Shown here: piece after piece, positions 54,839-63,569 of the stretch | How positions within the stretch are numbered: position 1 is the stretch's first letter | Layout of the letters: every line of letters begins with the position of its first letter | Assembly: GCA_041917055.1 (NCBI GenBank) | Contig: JAYRYJ010000003.1 | Span: 62,001-126,000, forward strand | Source: Pseudaquidulcibacter sp041917055 | Lineage (GTDB): Bacteria > Pseudomonadota > Alphaproteobacteria > Caulobacterales > Aquidulcibacteraceae | DNA length: 64,000 bases | Direction: 5' to 3' | Made by a program: the position numbers and the translations under genes | The notes under the pieces: generated by a model | What the model saw: the letters and a program-made list of their open reading frames with translations, nothing else | Told to the model about the DNA's origin: nothing | Database searches by the model: none

Positions 54839-54855
54839 AGCCTGTCACTTAGGCT
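54839..54855 (+). terminator. Weak hairpin between flgE and sciP
   Basis: Five-base stem AGCCT/AGGCT with a seven-base loop, followed by GAGTTTAAATTTT. Short for a terminator; may only attenuate flgE transcription. Confidence 0.3.
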
Positions 54856-54912
54856 GAGTTTAAATTTTATATCGTATCTTGTTGAAAAACATAGGTATGG
54901 AGATTGGGATAA

Positions 54913-55182
54913 ATGGCACAATTGAGTTCAAGAGAGCCAACAGTAATAGGACCGGAAGGTATGCCACTTACGCTGGCAAATCTGCCCCCACCTGATACTG
55001 AAAGATGGGTCGCGCGTCGCAAAGCCGAATTGGTAAGCGCGGTTCGTGGCGGCCTTTTGTCGCTAGAAGATGCGTGTGAGCGTTATAATCTGTCCATGGA
55101 AGAATTTTTATCATGGCAAAGACAAGTCGATAAGCACGGCATGCGTGGCCTTAGGGTTACGCGACTGCAATCTTATCGCTAA
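54913..55182 (+). CDS. sciP: CtrA inhibitor SciP
   Basis: 89-residue DUF1153 protein. In Caulobacter, SciP binds CtrA at its promoters and blocks RNA polymerase recruitment, restricting CtrA-dependent genes (including flagellar ones) in the cell cycle. The helix-turn-helix-like part shows RWVARRKAELVSAVRGGLLS and LEDACERYNLSMEEFLSWQR, matching the family along its length. Position between flgE and fliF is as in Caulobacter. Presence of SciP implies that this organism has CtrA. Confidence 0.95.
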   Translation: MAQLSSREPTVIGPEGMPLTLANLPPPDTERWVARRKAELVSAVRGGLLSLEDACERYNLSMEEFLSWQRQVDKHGMRGLRVTRLQSYR

Positions 55183-55202
55183 AGCGCACAAAATTTGATT
55201 TC

Positions 55203-55238
55203 AAAAAGGCTGCTGGGAAAAAATTGCAGCCTTTTTTT
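55203..55238 (+). terminator. Intrinsic terminator after sciP
   Basis: Stem AAAAAGGCTGC (55203-55213) with GCAGCC plus seven T (55226-55238), loop of 12 bases. It separates sciP from the fliF operon. Confidence 0.88.
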
Positions 55239-55244
55239 ATAAAA

Positions 55245-55260
55245 TTAATCATAACTTTAC
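55245..55260 (+). promoter_or_regulatory. Candidate CtrA-binding site upstream of fliF
   Basis: TTAA, seven bases, then TTTAC: one mismatch to the CtrA consensus TTAA-N7-TTAAC. It is about 80 bases before fliF. The Caulobacter fliF promoter is CtrA-controlled, which supports but does not prove the call. Confidence 0.4.
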
Positions 55261-55336
55261 GGTTTAGGTGGGAAAAAGCTGCCTAGTGAGAAATTTGGAA
55301 TTGTGATTCCAAAACTCGCTTGGCGGAGTTTTTCAT

Positions 55337-56971
55337 TTGGAACGTTTTTTTTCGGCAATTGGTGCAGCAGGACCCTCACGGCTGATCGCGGCTTTGGGCG
55401 TAACCGGTCTTGTTGCGGCAACACTTTTTGCAATTATGTTTCGCCTTGGTGGCGAGGATAAATCGCTTCTATATTCAGGTCTTTCGCCGAAAGATGCCGC
55501 CGCAGTTGCCGAAGAATTAGACAAAGCCAAAGTCAAATACGATATTTCCAATGATGGGTCCTCAATCTATGTCCCGCGTTCAAAAGTCGGGCAAGCGCGT
55601 ATGGATTTGGCAACCAAGGGCCTTCCCGGACAAGGTTCGGTCGGTTACGAAATTTTCGACAAATCAGACGCTATGGGGCAAACCAGTTTTGTCCAAAATA
55701 TCAATAAATTAAGGGCCTTAGAAGGCGAATTAGCGCGCACTATCGATAGTCTTGATACGGTTCAAAATGCGCGCGTTCATTTAGTTATTCCCGAAAAACA
55801 ATTATTTGAAACCACCGACACACCGCCAACGGCATCAATTGTTGTTGGATTGGAACGCGGAAAATTAAGCGAAAACCAAGTAGGTGCAATCCGCAATTTG
55901 GTGGCTTCGTCAGTAAAAGGCCTTGAACCCGAAAAAGTGACAATTCTCGATGAAAGGGGCGATTTATTGGCAAGCGCCCAAGCATCGGGTTCGGCCGCAT
56001 TAGGCGCTTTAGACGATAGAAAAGCGCAATATGAAGAACGTGTTCGTAAAAATATCCAAGATATGTTGGAAGGACTTTATGGCCCAGGCACCGCGCGTGT
56101 CCAAGTTTCTGCCGAAATGGATTTCGCGCAAACCAATGAGACCGAGGAAACTTTCGACCCTGATAAAGTTGTGCCACGCTCTACCCGCACAATCGAAGAA
56201 ACCGCCGCCGATAAATCAAATGACGGAACAGTTACCCAAGGTCAAAATGTCCCAGATGCACAGACCGCAGGCGCGGGTTCGGGCAATTCATCAAATACCA
56301 ATCGTACCGACGAAACTGTTAATTACGAAATTTCGAAAAATACCAAGACCCTAACCACAATCCCGGGTAAAGTCACCAAATTGTCGGTCGCGGTCGCGGT
56401 GGATGGCGCATCTGAACCTGCTGCAAAACCGGGTGAAGCAGGCAAATGGACGCCGCGCACTGAAGATGAGATGCAGCGTATCACTGCCCTTGTTCGTTCT
56501 GCTGCTGGTATTGATGATGCACGTGGCGATAAATTAGAGGTCGCCAATGTAAGATTTGCGCAAAGTGCATTGGACATCGGCACAAAGGCGCCGAAAAAAT
56601 TCGATTTCGACAAAAACGATATTATGCGCGCTGCCGAACTTGCGGCAATGGCAATTATTGGTTTTGCCCTGATATTCTTTGTGGCGCGCCCAATGGTAAA
56701 AGGCATTTTCGCCGATGCCAAATCGGGTGGCGCAATCGGCGGGCCATTTGCCATGAGTGCGGCGGGTGGTGGTCTTGTGCCCTCAAATGTGAAAATCGAT
56801 GCTTTGCCGGGTGGCGACAATGACCCAAACGCCACAGAAACCGTTGATATAGCGCGCATTCAAGGCGCAGTTAATGCCAATGCCATGAAACAAGTGTCAG
56901 ATGTCGTTGGCGAAAATCCCGAACAGACAGTTTCAGTAATTAGAACATGGTTACAGGAAAGGCGTAATTAA
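55337..56971 (+). CDS. fliF: Flagellar MS-ring protein
   Basis: Forms the inner-membrane ring on which the flagellum assembles. 544 residues with two membrane helices (about 17-37 and 432-452), the ring-building motifs LLYSGLSPKDAAAVAEELD and YVPRSKVGQARMDLATKG, and EGELARTIDSLDTVQNARVH. A C-terminal FliG-binding helix is present. The start is TTG with GGAG eight bases before it. It leads the seven-gene operon to flhF. Confidence 0.96.
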   Translation: MERFFSAIGAAGPSRLIAALGVTGLVAATLFAIMFRLGGEDKSLLYSGLSPKDAAAVAEELDKAKVKYDISNDGSSIYVPRSKVGQARMDLATKGLPGQGSVGYEIFDKSDAMGQTSFVQNINKLRALEGELARTIDSLDTVQNARVHLVIPEKQLFETTDTPPTASIVVGLERGKLSENQVGAIRNLVASSVKGLEPEKVTILDERGDLLASAQASGSAALGALDDRKAQYEERVRKNIQDMLEGLYGPGTARVQVSAEMDFAQTNETEETFDPDKVVPRSTRTIEETAADKSNDGTVTQGQNVPDAQTAGAGSGNSSNTNRTDETVNYEISKNTKTLTTIPGKVTKLSVAVAVDGASEPAAKPGEAGKWTPRTEDEMQRITALVRSAAGIDDARGDKLEVANVRFAQSALDIGTKAPKKFDFDKNDIMRAAELAAMAIIGFALIFFVARPMVKGIFADAKSGGAIGGPFAMSAAGGGLVPSNVKIDALPGGDNDPNATETVDIARIQGAVNANAMKQVSDVVGENPEQTVSVIRTWLQERRN

Positions 56972-57978
56972 TGGTCGCGAGTTTGAACGAACTTAACGGA
57001 TCTGAAAAAGCTGCCATTTTCCTTTTGGCATTGGGTGAAGATCACGCCAATATTTGGGAACATTTTGACGATGAAGAGATTAAAGAAATCTCTTCGGCAA
57101 TGTCGGCACTTGGCACGGTAAACGCCGGCTTGGTCGAGGAATTAGTGGTTGAATTCATTGGAAAAATGTCAACCACGGGCGCGGTTATGGGTTCTTATGA
57201 ACAAACCCAGCGCCTTTTGTCATCGATTTTGCCGAGCGATAAAGTCGCCGCAATTATGGAAGAAATTCGTGGCCCCGCCGGTCGCACAATGTGGGATAAA
57301 TTGGGCAATGTTTCCGAACAGACTTTGGCAAATTATCTCAAAAACGAATATCCACAAACAGTTGCGGTAATTCTTACCAAAATTAAGCCGGAACACGCAT
57401 CACGCGTTTTATCTGCATTGCCCGAAGATTTTTCTTTGGAATGCATAAATCGTATGTTGAATATGGAACCCATTCAGCGCGAAATTCTAGAGAAAATTGA
57501 AGATACTTTGCGCATAGAATTTATGTCCAATCTTGCGCGCACGTCAAAACGCGATTCACATGAATTAATGGCCGATATCTTCAATAATTTTGACCGCGCC
57601 ACTGAAAACCGCTTTTTATCGTCGCTTGAAGAAAGAAATCGGGAATCTGCGGAACGAATCCGCGCGCTTATGTTTGTCTTTGAAGACCTCAAAAAACTTG
57701 ATCCTGGCGGTGTGCAAACCCTATTGCGCGCAATTGATAAGGATCAATTGGGTCTTGCGCTTAAAGGTGCATCTGACGAATTACGCAATCTATTCTTTGG
57801 CAATATGTCCGAACGCGCCGCTAAGATCTTAAAAGACGATATGTCTTCAATGGGGCCGGTTCGCCTCAAAGACGTTGATGCAGCACAATTTGCGATGGTG
57901 CAGGTTGCCAAGGATTTGGCGCAAAACGGTGAAATCATGCTGTCTGCCGGCGGCTCTGACGACGAATTAATTTATTAG
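56971..57978 (+). CDS. fliG: Flagellar motor switch protein FliG
   Basis: Rotor protein for torque and switching. 335 residues: N-terminal FliF-binding domain, middle domain with EEIRGPAGRTMWDKLGNV and EYPQTVAVILTKIKPEHA (the armadillo EHPQ-type motif), and C-terminal domain with the charged torque helix FEDLKKLDPGGVQTLLRAID. Overlaps fliF by one base (TAATG). Confidence 0.96.
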   Translation: MVASLNELNGSEKAAIFLLALGEDHANIWEHFDDEEIKEISSAMSALGTVNAGLVEELVVEFIGKMSTTGAVMGSYEQTQRLLSSILPSDKVAAIMEEIRGPAGRTMWDKLGNVSEQTLANYLKNEYPQTVAVILTKIKPEHASRVLSALPEDFSLECINRMLNMEPIQREILEKIEDTLRIEFMSNLARTSKRDSHELMADIFNNFDRATENRFLSSLEERNRESAERIRALMFVFEDLKKLDPGGVQTLLRAIDKDQLGLALKGASDELRNLFFGNMSERAAKILKDDMSSMGPVRLKDVDAAQFAMVQVAKDLAQNGEIMLSAGGSDDELIY

Positions 57979-57986
57979 GAGGGGAA

Positions 57987-58622
57987 ATGTCGAAATACGA
58001 AAAATTTGCATTCGCCCCAATAAGTGACGGGCAGATTGATACAAGTTTCATAAAACGTAAAAAAACCTTAACCGATGCCGATATTGCCCAAGCGCACGAA
58101 AATGGCTTCAAAGAGGGTGAAAATTCCGCAATTGCGATTGCCCAAAAACAATCAGCAGAAGCCTTACGCTCTATTGCGCGCATTTCGCAATTATTATTGG
58201 GGCGTTTGCATAATGAAGTAATGGAATTGAATGAGGATGCAGTTGAATTTTCAAAAGCCTGCGCCTTCAAACTAGCAGGTCACGCATTAGAGAATTACGA
58301 AAAATCTGCGATTGATAATTATATCAAAGAGGCGCTTTCGAATTTGCGCAATAATCCGCGCATTAATATCAAAGTGCCTAATCATATTAAGCCATTAATC
58401 GAAATGACTATTGCGCAAACCGCCGCCGAAATCGGGTTTGAGGGCAAAATAGAATTGCGCGCCGACGACAATGCGCAAATCGGTGAATGTTCCATAGAAT
58501 GGCAAGGCGGCGCAATCCGCCACGACCAAGGATTCATTGAAAAAGAAATTAACAAAGCCGCGCAGTCTTGGTTAGAATCCAAACAAGCGCACGGCATTCA
58601 AATAGATTTGTTCGAGGAATAG
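57987..58622 (+). CDS. fliH: Flagellar export regulator FliH (FlbE-like)
   Basis: Binds and regulates the flagellar export ATPase FliI. 211 residues with an N-terminal disordered part, a long helical region (AHENGFKEGENSAIAIAQ) and a C-terminal domain with ADDNAQIGECSIEWQGGAI, as in FliH/FlbE. Sequence divergence within the family is high; the operon position supports the call. GGAGG precedes the start. fliI is not in the window. Confidence 0.85.
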   Translation: MSKYEKFAFAPISDGQIDTSFIKRKKTLTDADIAQAHENGFKEGENSAIAIAQKQSAEALRSIARISQLLLGRLHNEVMELNEDAVEFSKACAFKLAGHALENYEKSAIDNYIKEALSNLRNNPRINIKVPNHIKPLIEMTIAQTAAEIGFEGKIELRADDNAQIGECSIEWQGGAIRHDQGFIEKEINKAAQSWLESKQAHGIQIDLFEE

Positions 58623-58625
58623 ACC

Positions 58626-58970
58626 ATGAGCGAAAACACACAAAATCTGGATTTGCCCGACATCTCCCCCGACGGAAGCGAAATGACGCTTTCAGATGCA
58701 ATCGGAATTGAAAGATCTGCGGCGCAATTATCCCCGGTCTATGACGTTCCGGTCCATGTAAAAGCCGTTTTAGGGCGCGCAAAAATGGATGTCGCCTCAT
58801 TATTAGAATTAAATTCAGGAAGCCTGATAGAGCTTGACCGCAAAGTCGGTGAGGCAATCGATATTTTCATCAATAACAGACTGGTCGCGCGTGGTGAATT
58901 GGTCGTGGTTGACGACCATTTGGGTGTCACCATGACGGAAATCATCAAAGACGGCGATAATTCGAATTAA
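58626..58970 (+). CDS. fliN: Flagellar motor switch protein FliN
   Basis: C-ring component. 114 residues with a short extension and the SpoA-type domain SPVYDVPVHVKAVLGRAKMD to FINNRLVARGELVVVDDHLG, nearly all of the family core. Three bases after fliH. Confidence 0.95.
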   Translation: MSENTQNLDLPDISPDGSEMTLSDAIGIERSAAQLSPVYDVPVHVKAVLGRAKMDVASLLELNSGSLIELDRKVGEAIDIFINNRLVARGELVVVDDHLGVTMTEIIKDGDNSN

Positions 58971-58983
58971 AAGGAAGACCATT

Positions 58984-60354
58984 ATGAGACTTATGATTGT
59001 TGGCTCTATGTCGGGACCTTTGGCACTGGCCTCTCGCATTGCGATGGACAGGGGCGCGAAGGTTATGCAGGTCGATAATATTGATTTGGCGACCAATGCC
59101 CTTAGATCTGGGCGCGGCGCTGATTTATTAATGGTCGAAGCCAGCCTCGATATCGGGCGCTTGATTGCACAAAACGAGGCCGAACATATTATGGTTCCTG
59201 TGGTCGCATGTGGCATTTCAACCGACCCAAGAACTGCGGCGGGTGCAATTCGCGCTGGTGCGCGTGAATTTGTTCCATTGCCGCCTGACCCTGAATTAAT
59301 CGCCGCCGTTATTGCCGCCGTCGCTGATGATAAGCGCCCGATGATTGCCAAAGACCCATCTATGTTGTCAATTTTACAACTTGCCGAAACCATTGCGCCG
59401 TCTGATGCAAGCGTGATGATTTCCGGTGAATCTGGCGTTGGTAAAGAAATTATGGCGTCGTTTTTGCATTCTAAATCACGCCGCGCTGAAAAACCGTTTA
59501 TTTCTGTAAATTGCGCCGCAATCCCTGATAATTTGCTTGAATCCGAATTATTCGGTCACGAAAAAGGTGCATTTACCGGCGCGATAGCCCGCCGCATTGG
59601 TAAGTTCGAGGAGGCTAATGGTGGAACCCTTCTATTAGACGAGATTACCGAAATGGATTTGCGCCTTCAGGCCAAATTATTGCGCGCAATTCAAGAGCGC
59701 GTGATTGACCGTGTTGGCGGCTCAAAACCCGTCCCTGTTGATATTCGCATTATCGCAACCTCAAACCGCGATTTGGTGTCGGTGGTCAAAGAAGGTAATT
59801 TCCGCGAAGACCTTTATTACCGCTTGAATGTAATCAATCTCGAAATACCAGCGCTTAGAAATCGGAAGGCAGATATCGTGCCTTTAGCAGAGTTTTTCGT
59901 GAAAAAATATGCCGAGGCCAATGGCGCGAAACCAAAACCGATTTCAATGTCCGCCAAAGACGCAATTTCAAATGCACACTGGCGCGGCAATGTTCGTGAA
60001 TTGGAAAATGCGGTCCATCGCGCTGTTCTTTTATCGCGCGGTAATCAGATTGAAGCCGAAGATTTGATAATGGGTGCCATTAATGCCCCTGCTGCTTCGT
60101 CATTTGGTCAATCTGCTATTAATCAAGCGACAATGGTTGCACAAAGCGCCGGGACAAATCTTGTCGGACGAACAATTGAAAATGTCGAACAGGAAATGAT
60201 TTTAGAAACCCTTAAACATTGCCTTGGCAATCGCACACATGCTGCTGTGATTTTGGGTATTTCCATTCGCACTTTGCGCAATAAATTAAAGCAATATTCC
60301 GATATGGGCGTCGATATACCCGCGCCTCATGCGTCTGAATACGCAACCGGTTAG
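58984..60354 (+). CDS. flbD: Sigma-54-dependent flagellar regulator FlbD
   Basis: Transcription factor that turns on late flagellar genes with sigma-54. 456 residues: a degenerate receiver (1-120) in which the usual phosphorylation aspartate is replaced (LLMVEAS), an AAA+ domain with Walker A GESGVGKE, the sigma-54 contact loop ELFGHEKGAFTGA and Walker B GGTLLLDEI, and a C-terminal HTH (RTHAAVILGISIRTLRNKL). The lost phospho-site is also a feature of Caulobacter FlbD, which is controlled by FliX. fliX is not in the window. Confidence 0.94.
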   Translation: MRLMIVGSMSGPLALASRIAMDRGAKVMQVDNIDLATNALRSGRGADLLMVEASLDIGRLIAQNEAEHIMVPVVACGISTDPRTAAGAIRAGAREFVPLPPDPELIAAVIAAVADDKRPMIAKDPSMLSILQLAETIAPSDASVMISGESGVGKEIMASFLHSKSRRAEKPFISVNCAAIPDNLLESELFGHEKGAFTGAIARRIGKFEEANGGTLLLDEITEMDLRLQAKLLRAIQERVIDRVGGSKPVPVDIRIIATSNRDLVSVVKEGNFREDLYYRLNVINLEIPALRNRKADIVPLAEFFVKKYAEANGAKPKPISMSAKDAISNAHWRGNVRELENAVHRAVLLSRGNQIEAEDLIMGAINAPAASSFGQSAINQATMVAQSAGTNLVGRTIENVEQEMILETLKHCLGNRTHAAVILGISIRTLRNKLKQYSDMGVDIPAPHASEYATG

Positions 60355-60362
60355 GAAATTAA

Positions 60363-62465
60363 GTGGCAGAAGGCACGCAAACCCAATCAAATCCGGTTTT
60401 AAGACTTTCTGATGTCTTAAAGGGCGCGATGCGCGGCGATGTCGCGGTCGGGATTGGCGTTGTCTTTCTAATTGTTCTTCTGATTATACCATTGCCACCG
60501 ATATTGCTCGACTTTATGTTGGCGATTTCGGTGACAAGTTCGGTTTTGATACTGATGACGGCTTTGTTCATCAGGAAACCATTGGAATTTTCGGCTTTTC
60601 CGTCTGTCCTATTGGTGGCGACGCTTTTTCGCCTTGGTCTTAATATCGCTTCAACCCGTTTGATTTTGGGGCATGGACACGAAGGCCCCGATGCAGCGGG
60701 TGAAATCATTGCCGCATTCGGGCAATTCATTATGCAGGGCAATTTCGTTATTGGCCTGATTGTATTCATTATTTTGGTATTGGTGAATTTCATCGTAATC
60801 ACCAAAGGTTCAACCCGTATCGCCGAAGTCGCAGCGCGTTTCAGTTTGGACGCTATGCCCGGCAAACAAATGGCAATTGATGCCGATTTATCATCGGGCC
60901 TTATTAATGAAGACCAAGCACGGGCGAAACGCAAAGAATTAGAAGGCGAAAGTAATTTTTACGGCGCGATGGACGGTGCGTCTAAATTCGTGCGCGGTGA
61001 CGCAATTGCAGGGCTTTTGATTACGGCAATCAATGTAATCGGCGGTATTATTATTGGTGTTGCACAAAATGGCTTGTCTCTTGCCGAGGCGGGTTCATCA
61101 TACACCCAATTAACTGTCGGCGATGGTTTGGTTTCGCAAATCCCTGCTCTTGTAATCTCGGTCGCTGCAGGTTTGTTGGTTTCAAAAGCAGGCGTTGACG
61201 ATGCGGTTGAAGTTGCCCTTGTCAAGCAAATGGCAAATTCACCACAGGCATTGGGCATGGTCTCCGCGACCGCTTTAATCACCGGACTCTTGCCAGGAAT
61301 GCCGCTTTTTGCTTTTTGGGCGATAGGTGGCGGCATGGGTTATTTAGCCTATCGCGCATGGCTTGAAATCCAAAAAACTGCGCAAAGCGCCATTGATAAA
61401 AAGATCGCCGAAGAAAATGCGCCGCCGCCCGAAACCGAAGAACCAATTCATGAGGCTTTGGCGATTGATGAATTGAAAATCGAACTTGGCTACGGCCTCT
61501 TGGGGCTTGTAAACGAAATTCAAGGTAAACGCGTAACCGACCAAATCAAAGCCCTTCGCCGCCAAATCGCGCAAGATTTGGGCTTTATTATGCCTAGTGT
61601 GCGCATTTTGGACAATATGGCTCTGACCAATAATGGCTATGCAATTCGCGTCAAGGAAATGGAAGCAGGCGCAGGCGAATTAAGGCTTGGGCAATTATTG
61701 GTTATGGATCCTTCGGGCAATCAACCTGCCCTCCCCGGTGAGCCGACTATCGAACCTGCATTCGGCCTAACCGCTGCTTGGGTAGCAGAGGCGCATCGCG
61801 AAGAAGCAGTTTTCAGAGGTTATACAGTCGTTGACCCCGCAACCGTCCTCACAACCCATTTAACCGAAGTTATTAAAGACAATATGGCCGAATTATTATC
61901 GGTTTCAGAAGTCCAAAAACTGGTTAAACAATTATCACAAGAACACCAAAAACTGGTTGAAGATATGGTTCCAAGCCAAGTATCTTGGGCGACCTTCCAA
62001 CGCGTTCTGCAATCTTTATTGAAAGAGCGTATCTCAATTCGCGACCTTGCGAGCATTGTTGAAGCCATTCTTGAAGGCCAAGGACTTGACGCTATTTCAA
62101 TGGTTGAACACGTCCGCGCGCGCCTTGCACGGCAAATTTGTTTCCAAAACCGCGCCCATGACGGTTCTTTGCCAATTCTGGCACTTTCACCAAATTGGGA
62201 ACAGGCATTTGCTGAGGCCATAATTGGTGAGCGCGGCGAAAAACAATTGGCACTTGCGCCAACTCAAGTTCATGAATTTGTGAATGCAGTTCGCACCGCC
62301 CTTGATAAGGCCGCTCAATTGGGCGAAGTTCCGGTAATTCTTACTTCTGGCCCGGTTCGCCCCTTTGTGCGTTCATTGATTGAAAGATTTAGGGCGCAAA
62401 CCGTGGTTATGAGCCAAAACGAAATTCACCCCAAAGCTAAATTGAAAACTCTTGGGACGGTTTGA
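60363..62465 (+). CDS. flhA: Flagellar export gate protein FlhA
   Basis: Largest component of the flagellar type III export gate. 700 residues, with eight membrane helices in the first half, the FHIPEP-type conserved loop FVRGDAIAGLLITAINVIGG, and a soluble C-terminal domain with HEFVNAVRTAL. Start is GTG with AGGA six bases upstream, eight bases after flbD. Confidence 0.96.
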   Translation: MAEGTQTQSNPVLRLSDVLKGAMRGDVAVGIGVVFLIVLLIIPLPPILLDFMLAISVTSSVLILMTALFIRKPLEFSAFPSVLLVATLFRLGLNIASTRLILGHGHEGPDAAGEIIAAFGQFIMQGNFVIGLIVFIILVLVNFIVITKGSTRIAEVAARFSLDAMPGKQMAIDADLSSGLINEDQARAKRKELEGESNFYGAMDGASKFVRGDAIAGLLITAINVIGGIIIGVAQNGLSLAEAGSSYTQLTVGDGLVSQIPALVISVAAGLLVSKAGVDDAVEVALVKQMANSPQALGMVSATALITGLLPGMPLFAFWAIGGGMGYLAYRAWLEIQKTAQSAIDKKIAEENAPPPETEEPIHEALAIDELKIELGYGLLGLVNEIQGKRVTDQIKALRRQIAQDLGFIMPSVRILDNMALTNNGYAIRVKEMEAGAGELRLGQLLVMDPSGNQPALPGEPTIEPAFGLTAAWVAEAHREEAVFRGYTVVDPATVLTTHLTEVIKDNMAELLSVSEVQKLVKQLSQEHQKLVEDMVPSQVSWATFQRVLQSLLKERISIRDLASIVEAILEGQGLDAISMVEHVRARLARQICFQNRAHDGSLPILALSPNWEQAFAEAIIGERGEKQLALAPTQVHEFVNAVRTALDKAAQLGEVPVILTSGPVRPFVRSLIERFRAQTVVMSQNEIHPKAKLKTLGTV

Positions 62466-62468
62466 TAG

Positions 62469-63569
62469 ATGCTAACCTTCACCGCCGATAATTTGCAAGA
62501 CGCAATGGCCGAAGTCAAAGAAAGGCTTGGGCCCTCTGCGACAATTGTTTCTTGGCGAAATCTTGGCGCTGGTATTGAGGTGACCGCAACATCAAAAGAA
62601 ACTTCAAACGATGGTATTGAAGGCGGTCGTGATGGTTTTGCGCAAAAAGGCACATCGCCACGTTATGATATTTTTGAGCATGAAGAAAAATTAGCGAAGA
62701 GGGAAAAAGCCGCGCGAGAAAATTCACTCAAAACTGCCGCCGAAAAACTCAAATCAAATTTGCCGCAAAAAAATAAAACGTCCGGCATCGATATAATCGC
62801 CAAGCCTAAGCAAGTAAAAGATAAGCCAAAGGCGCAATTGCACCCATTGATCCCAATCCTTGCTCGCGCGGGATTAAGCCTCAAAGAAATAAAGCCTTTT
62901 GCCAAATATTTCGGCGATAAAGGCGCGAAAGAGACCCTAATCGAAATCTTGCAATCGGAATTTAGCTTCAAACCAATTGAGGCGGCACCTGAAAATGCAA
63001 TTGCTATTATCGGACCTAGTGGCGCGGGCAAAACTGTAACTGCCGCAAAACTCGCGGCACGCGCCTTAAGCGCTGATTGTGATGTACTTTTGATTTCAAC
63101 TGATACTGAGCGCCAGGGCGGCGTTGAACAATTAAAAATGCTCGCTAAAAAACTTGGTGCGGCTTTTAATTTTGCGGACAATGCTAATGAAGCGCGCAAC
63201 CTCACGCAGAGCGCCCTTGATGCTGGAAAAGCTGTCATTATTGATTGCGCCGCAACTTCAATAATTGAACCCGCGAGTGTGCGGGTTTTGCAGGGCCTTA
63301 TTTATGAAACCCAAGCCGAACCAATAATTTGCGCGCCAGCAGATTTACGCGCCGATGATTTGGGTGAAATGTTTGACGCCTATCAAAAACTTGGCGCAAA
63401 GCGCGCAATTGTAACCCGCCTTGATTTAACCCGCCGCACCGCAGGTTTTCTAGGGGCATTATTTGGCAAAGAAATCGCCCTCTCCCAAATTGCCGCCACC
63501 CCATTCATAGCAGGCGGAATAGCCCCCGCAAGTGCGAAAAGATTGTCAGGGATAATTATTGAGGAATGA
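62469..63569 (+). CDS. Divergent FlhF-like SRP-type GTPase
   Basis: 366-residue protein of the FlhF/SRP GTPase type. Residues 1-130 form the basic B region; the NG domain has Walker A GPSGAGKTVTAAKLA (about 182-196), the I-box TDTERQGGVEQLKMLAKKLG and the guanine-specifying TRLDLTRR. The G3 motif, usually DTAGR, reads DCAATS, so hydrolysis may be weak. FlhF places the flagellum at the cell pole in many bacteria. It ends the fliF operon, three bases after flhA; flhG does not follow. Confidence 0.82.
   Translation: MLTFTADNLQDAMAEVKERLGPSATIVSWRNLGAGIEVTATSKETSNDGIEGGRDGFAQKGTSPRYDIFEHEEKLAKREKAARENSLKTAAEKLKSNLPQKNKTSGIDIIAKPKQVKDKPKAQLHPLIPILARAGLSLKEIKPFAKYFGDKGAKETLIEILQSEFSFKPIEAAPENAIAIIGPSGAGKTVTAAKLAARALSADCDVLLISTDTERQGGVEQLKMLAKKLGAAFNFADNANEARNLTQSALDAGKAVIIDCAATSIIEPASVRVLQGLIYETQAEPIICAPADLRADDLGEMFDAYQKLGAKRAIVTRLDLTRRTAGFLGALFGKEIALSQIAATPFIAGGIAPASAKRLSGIIIEE

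Noticed and set aside
56323..56859. 178-codon open frame antisense to fliF
   Set aside because: Shadow of fliF on the opposite strand with no independent protein character.
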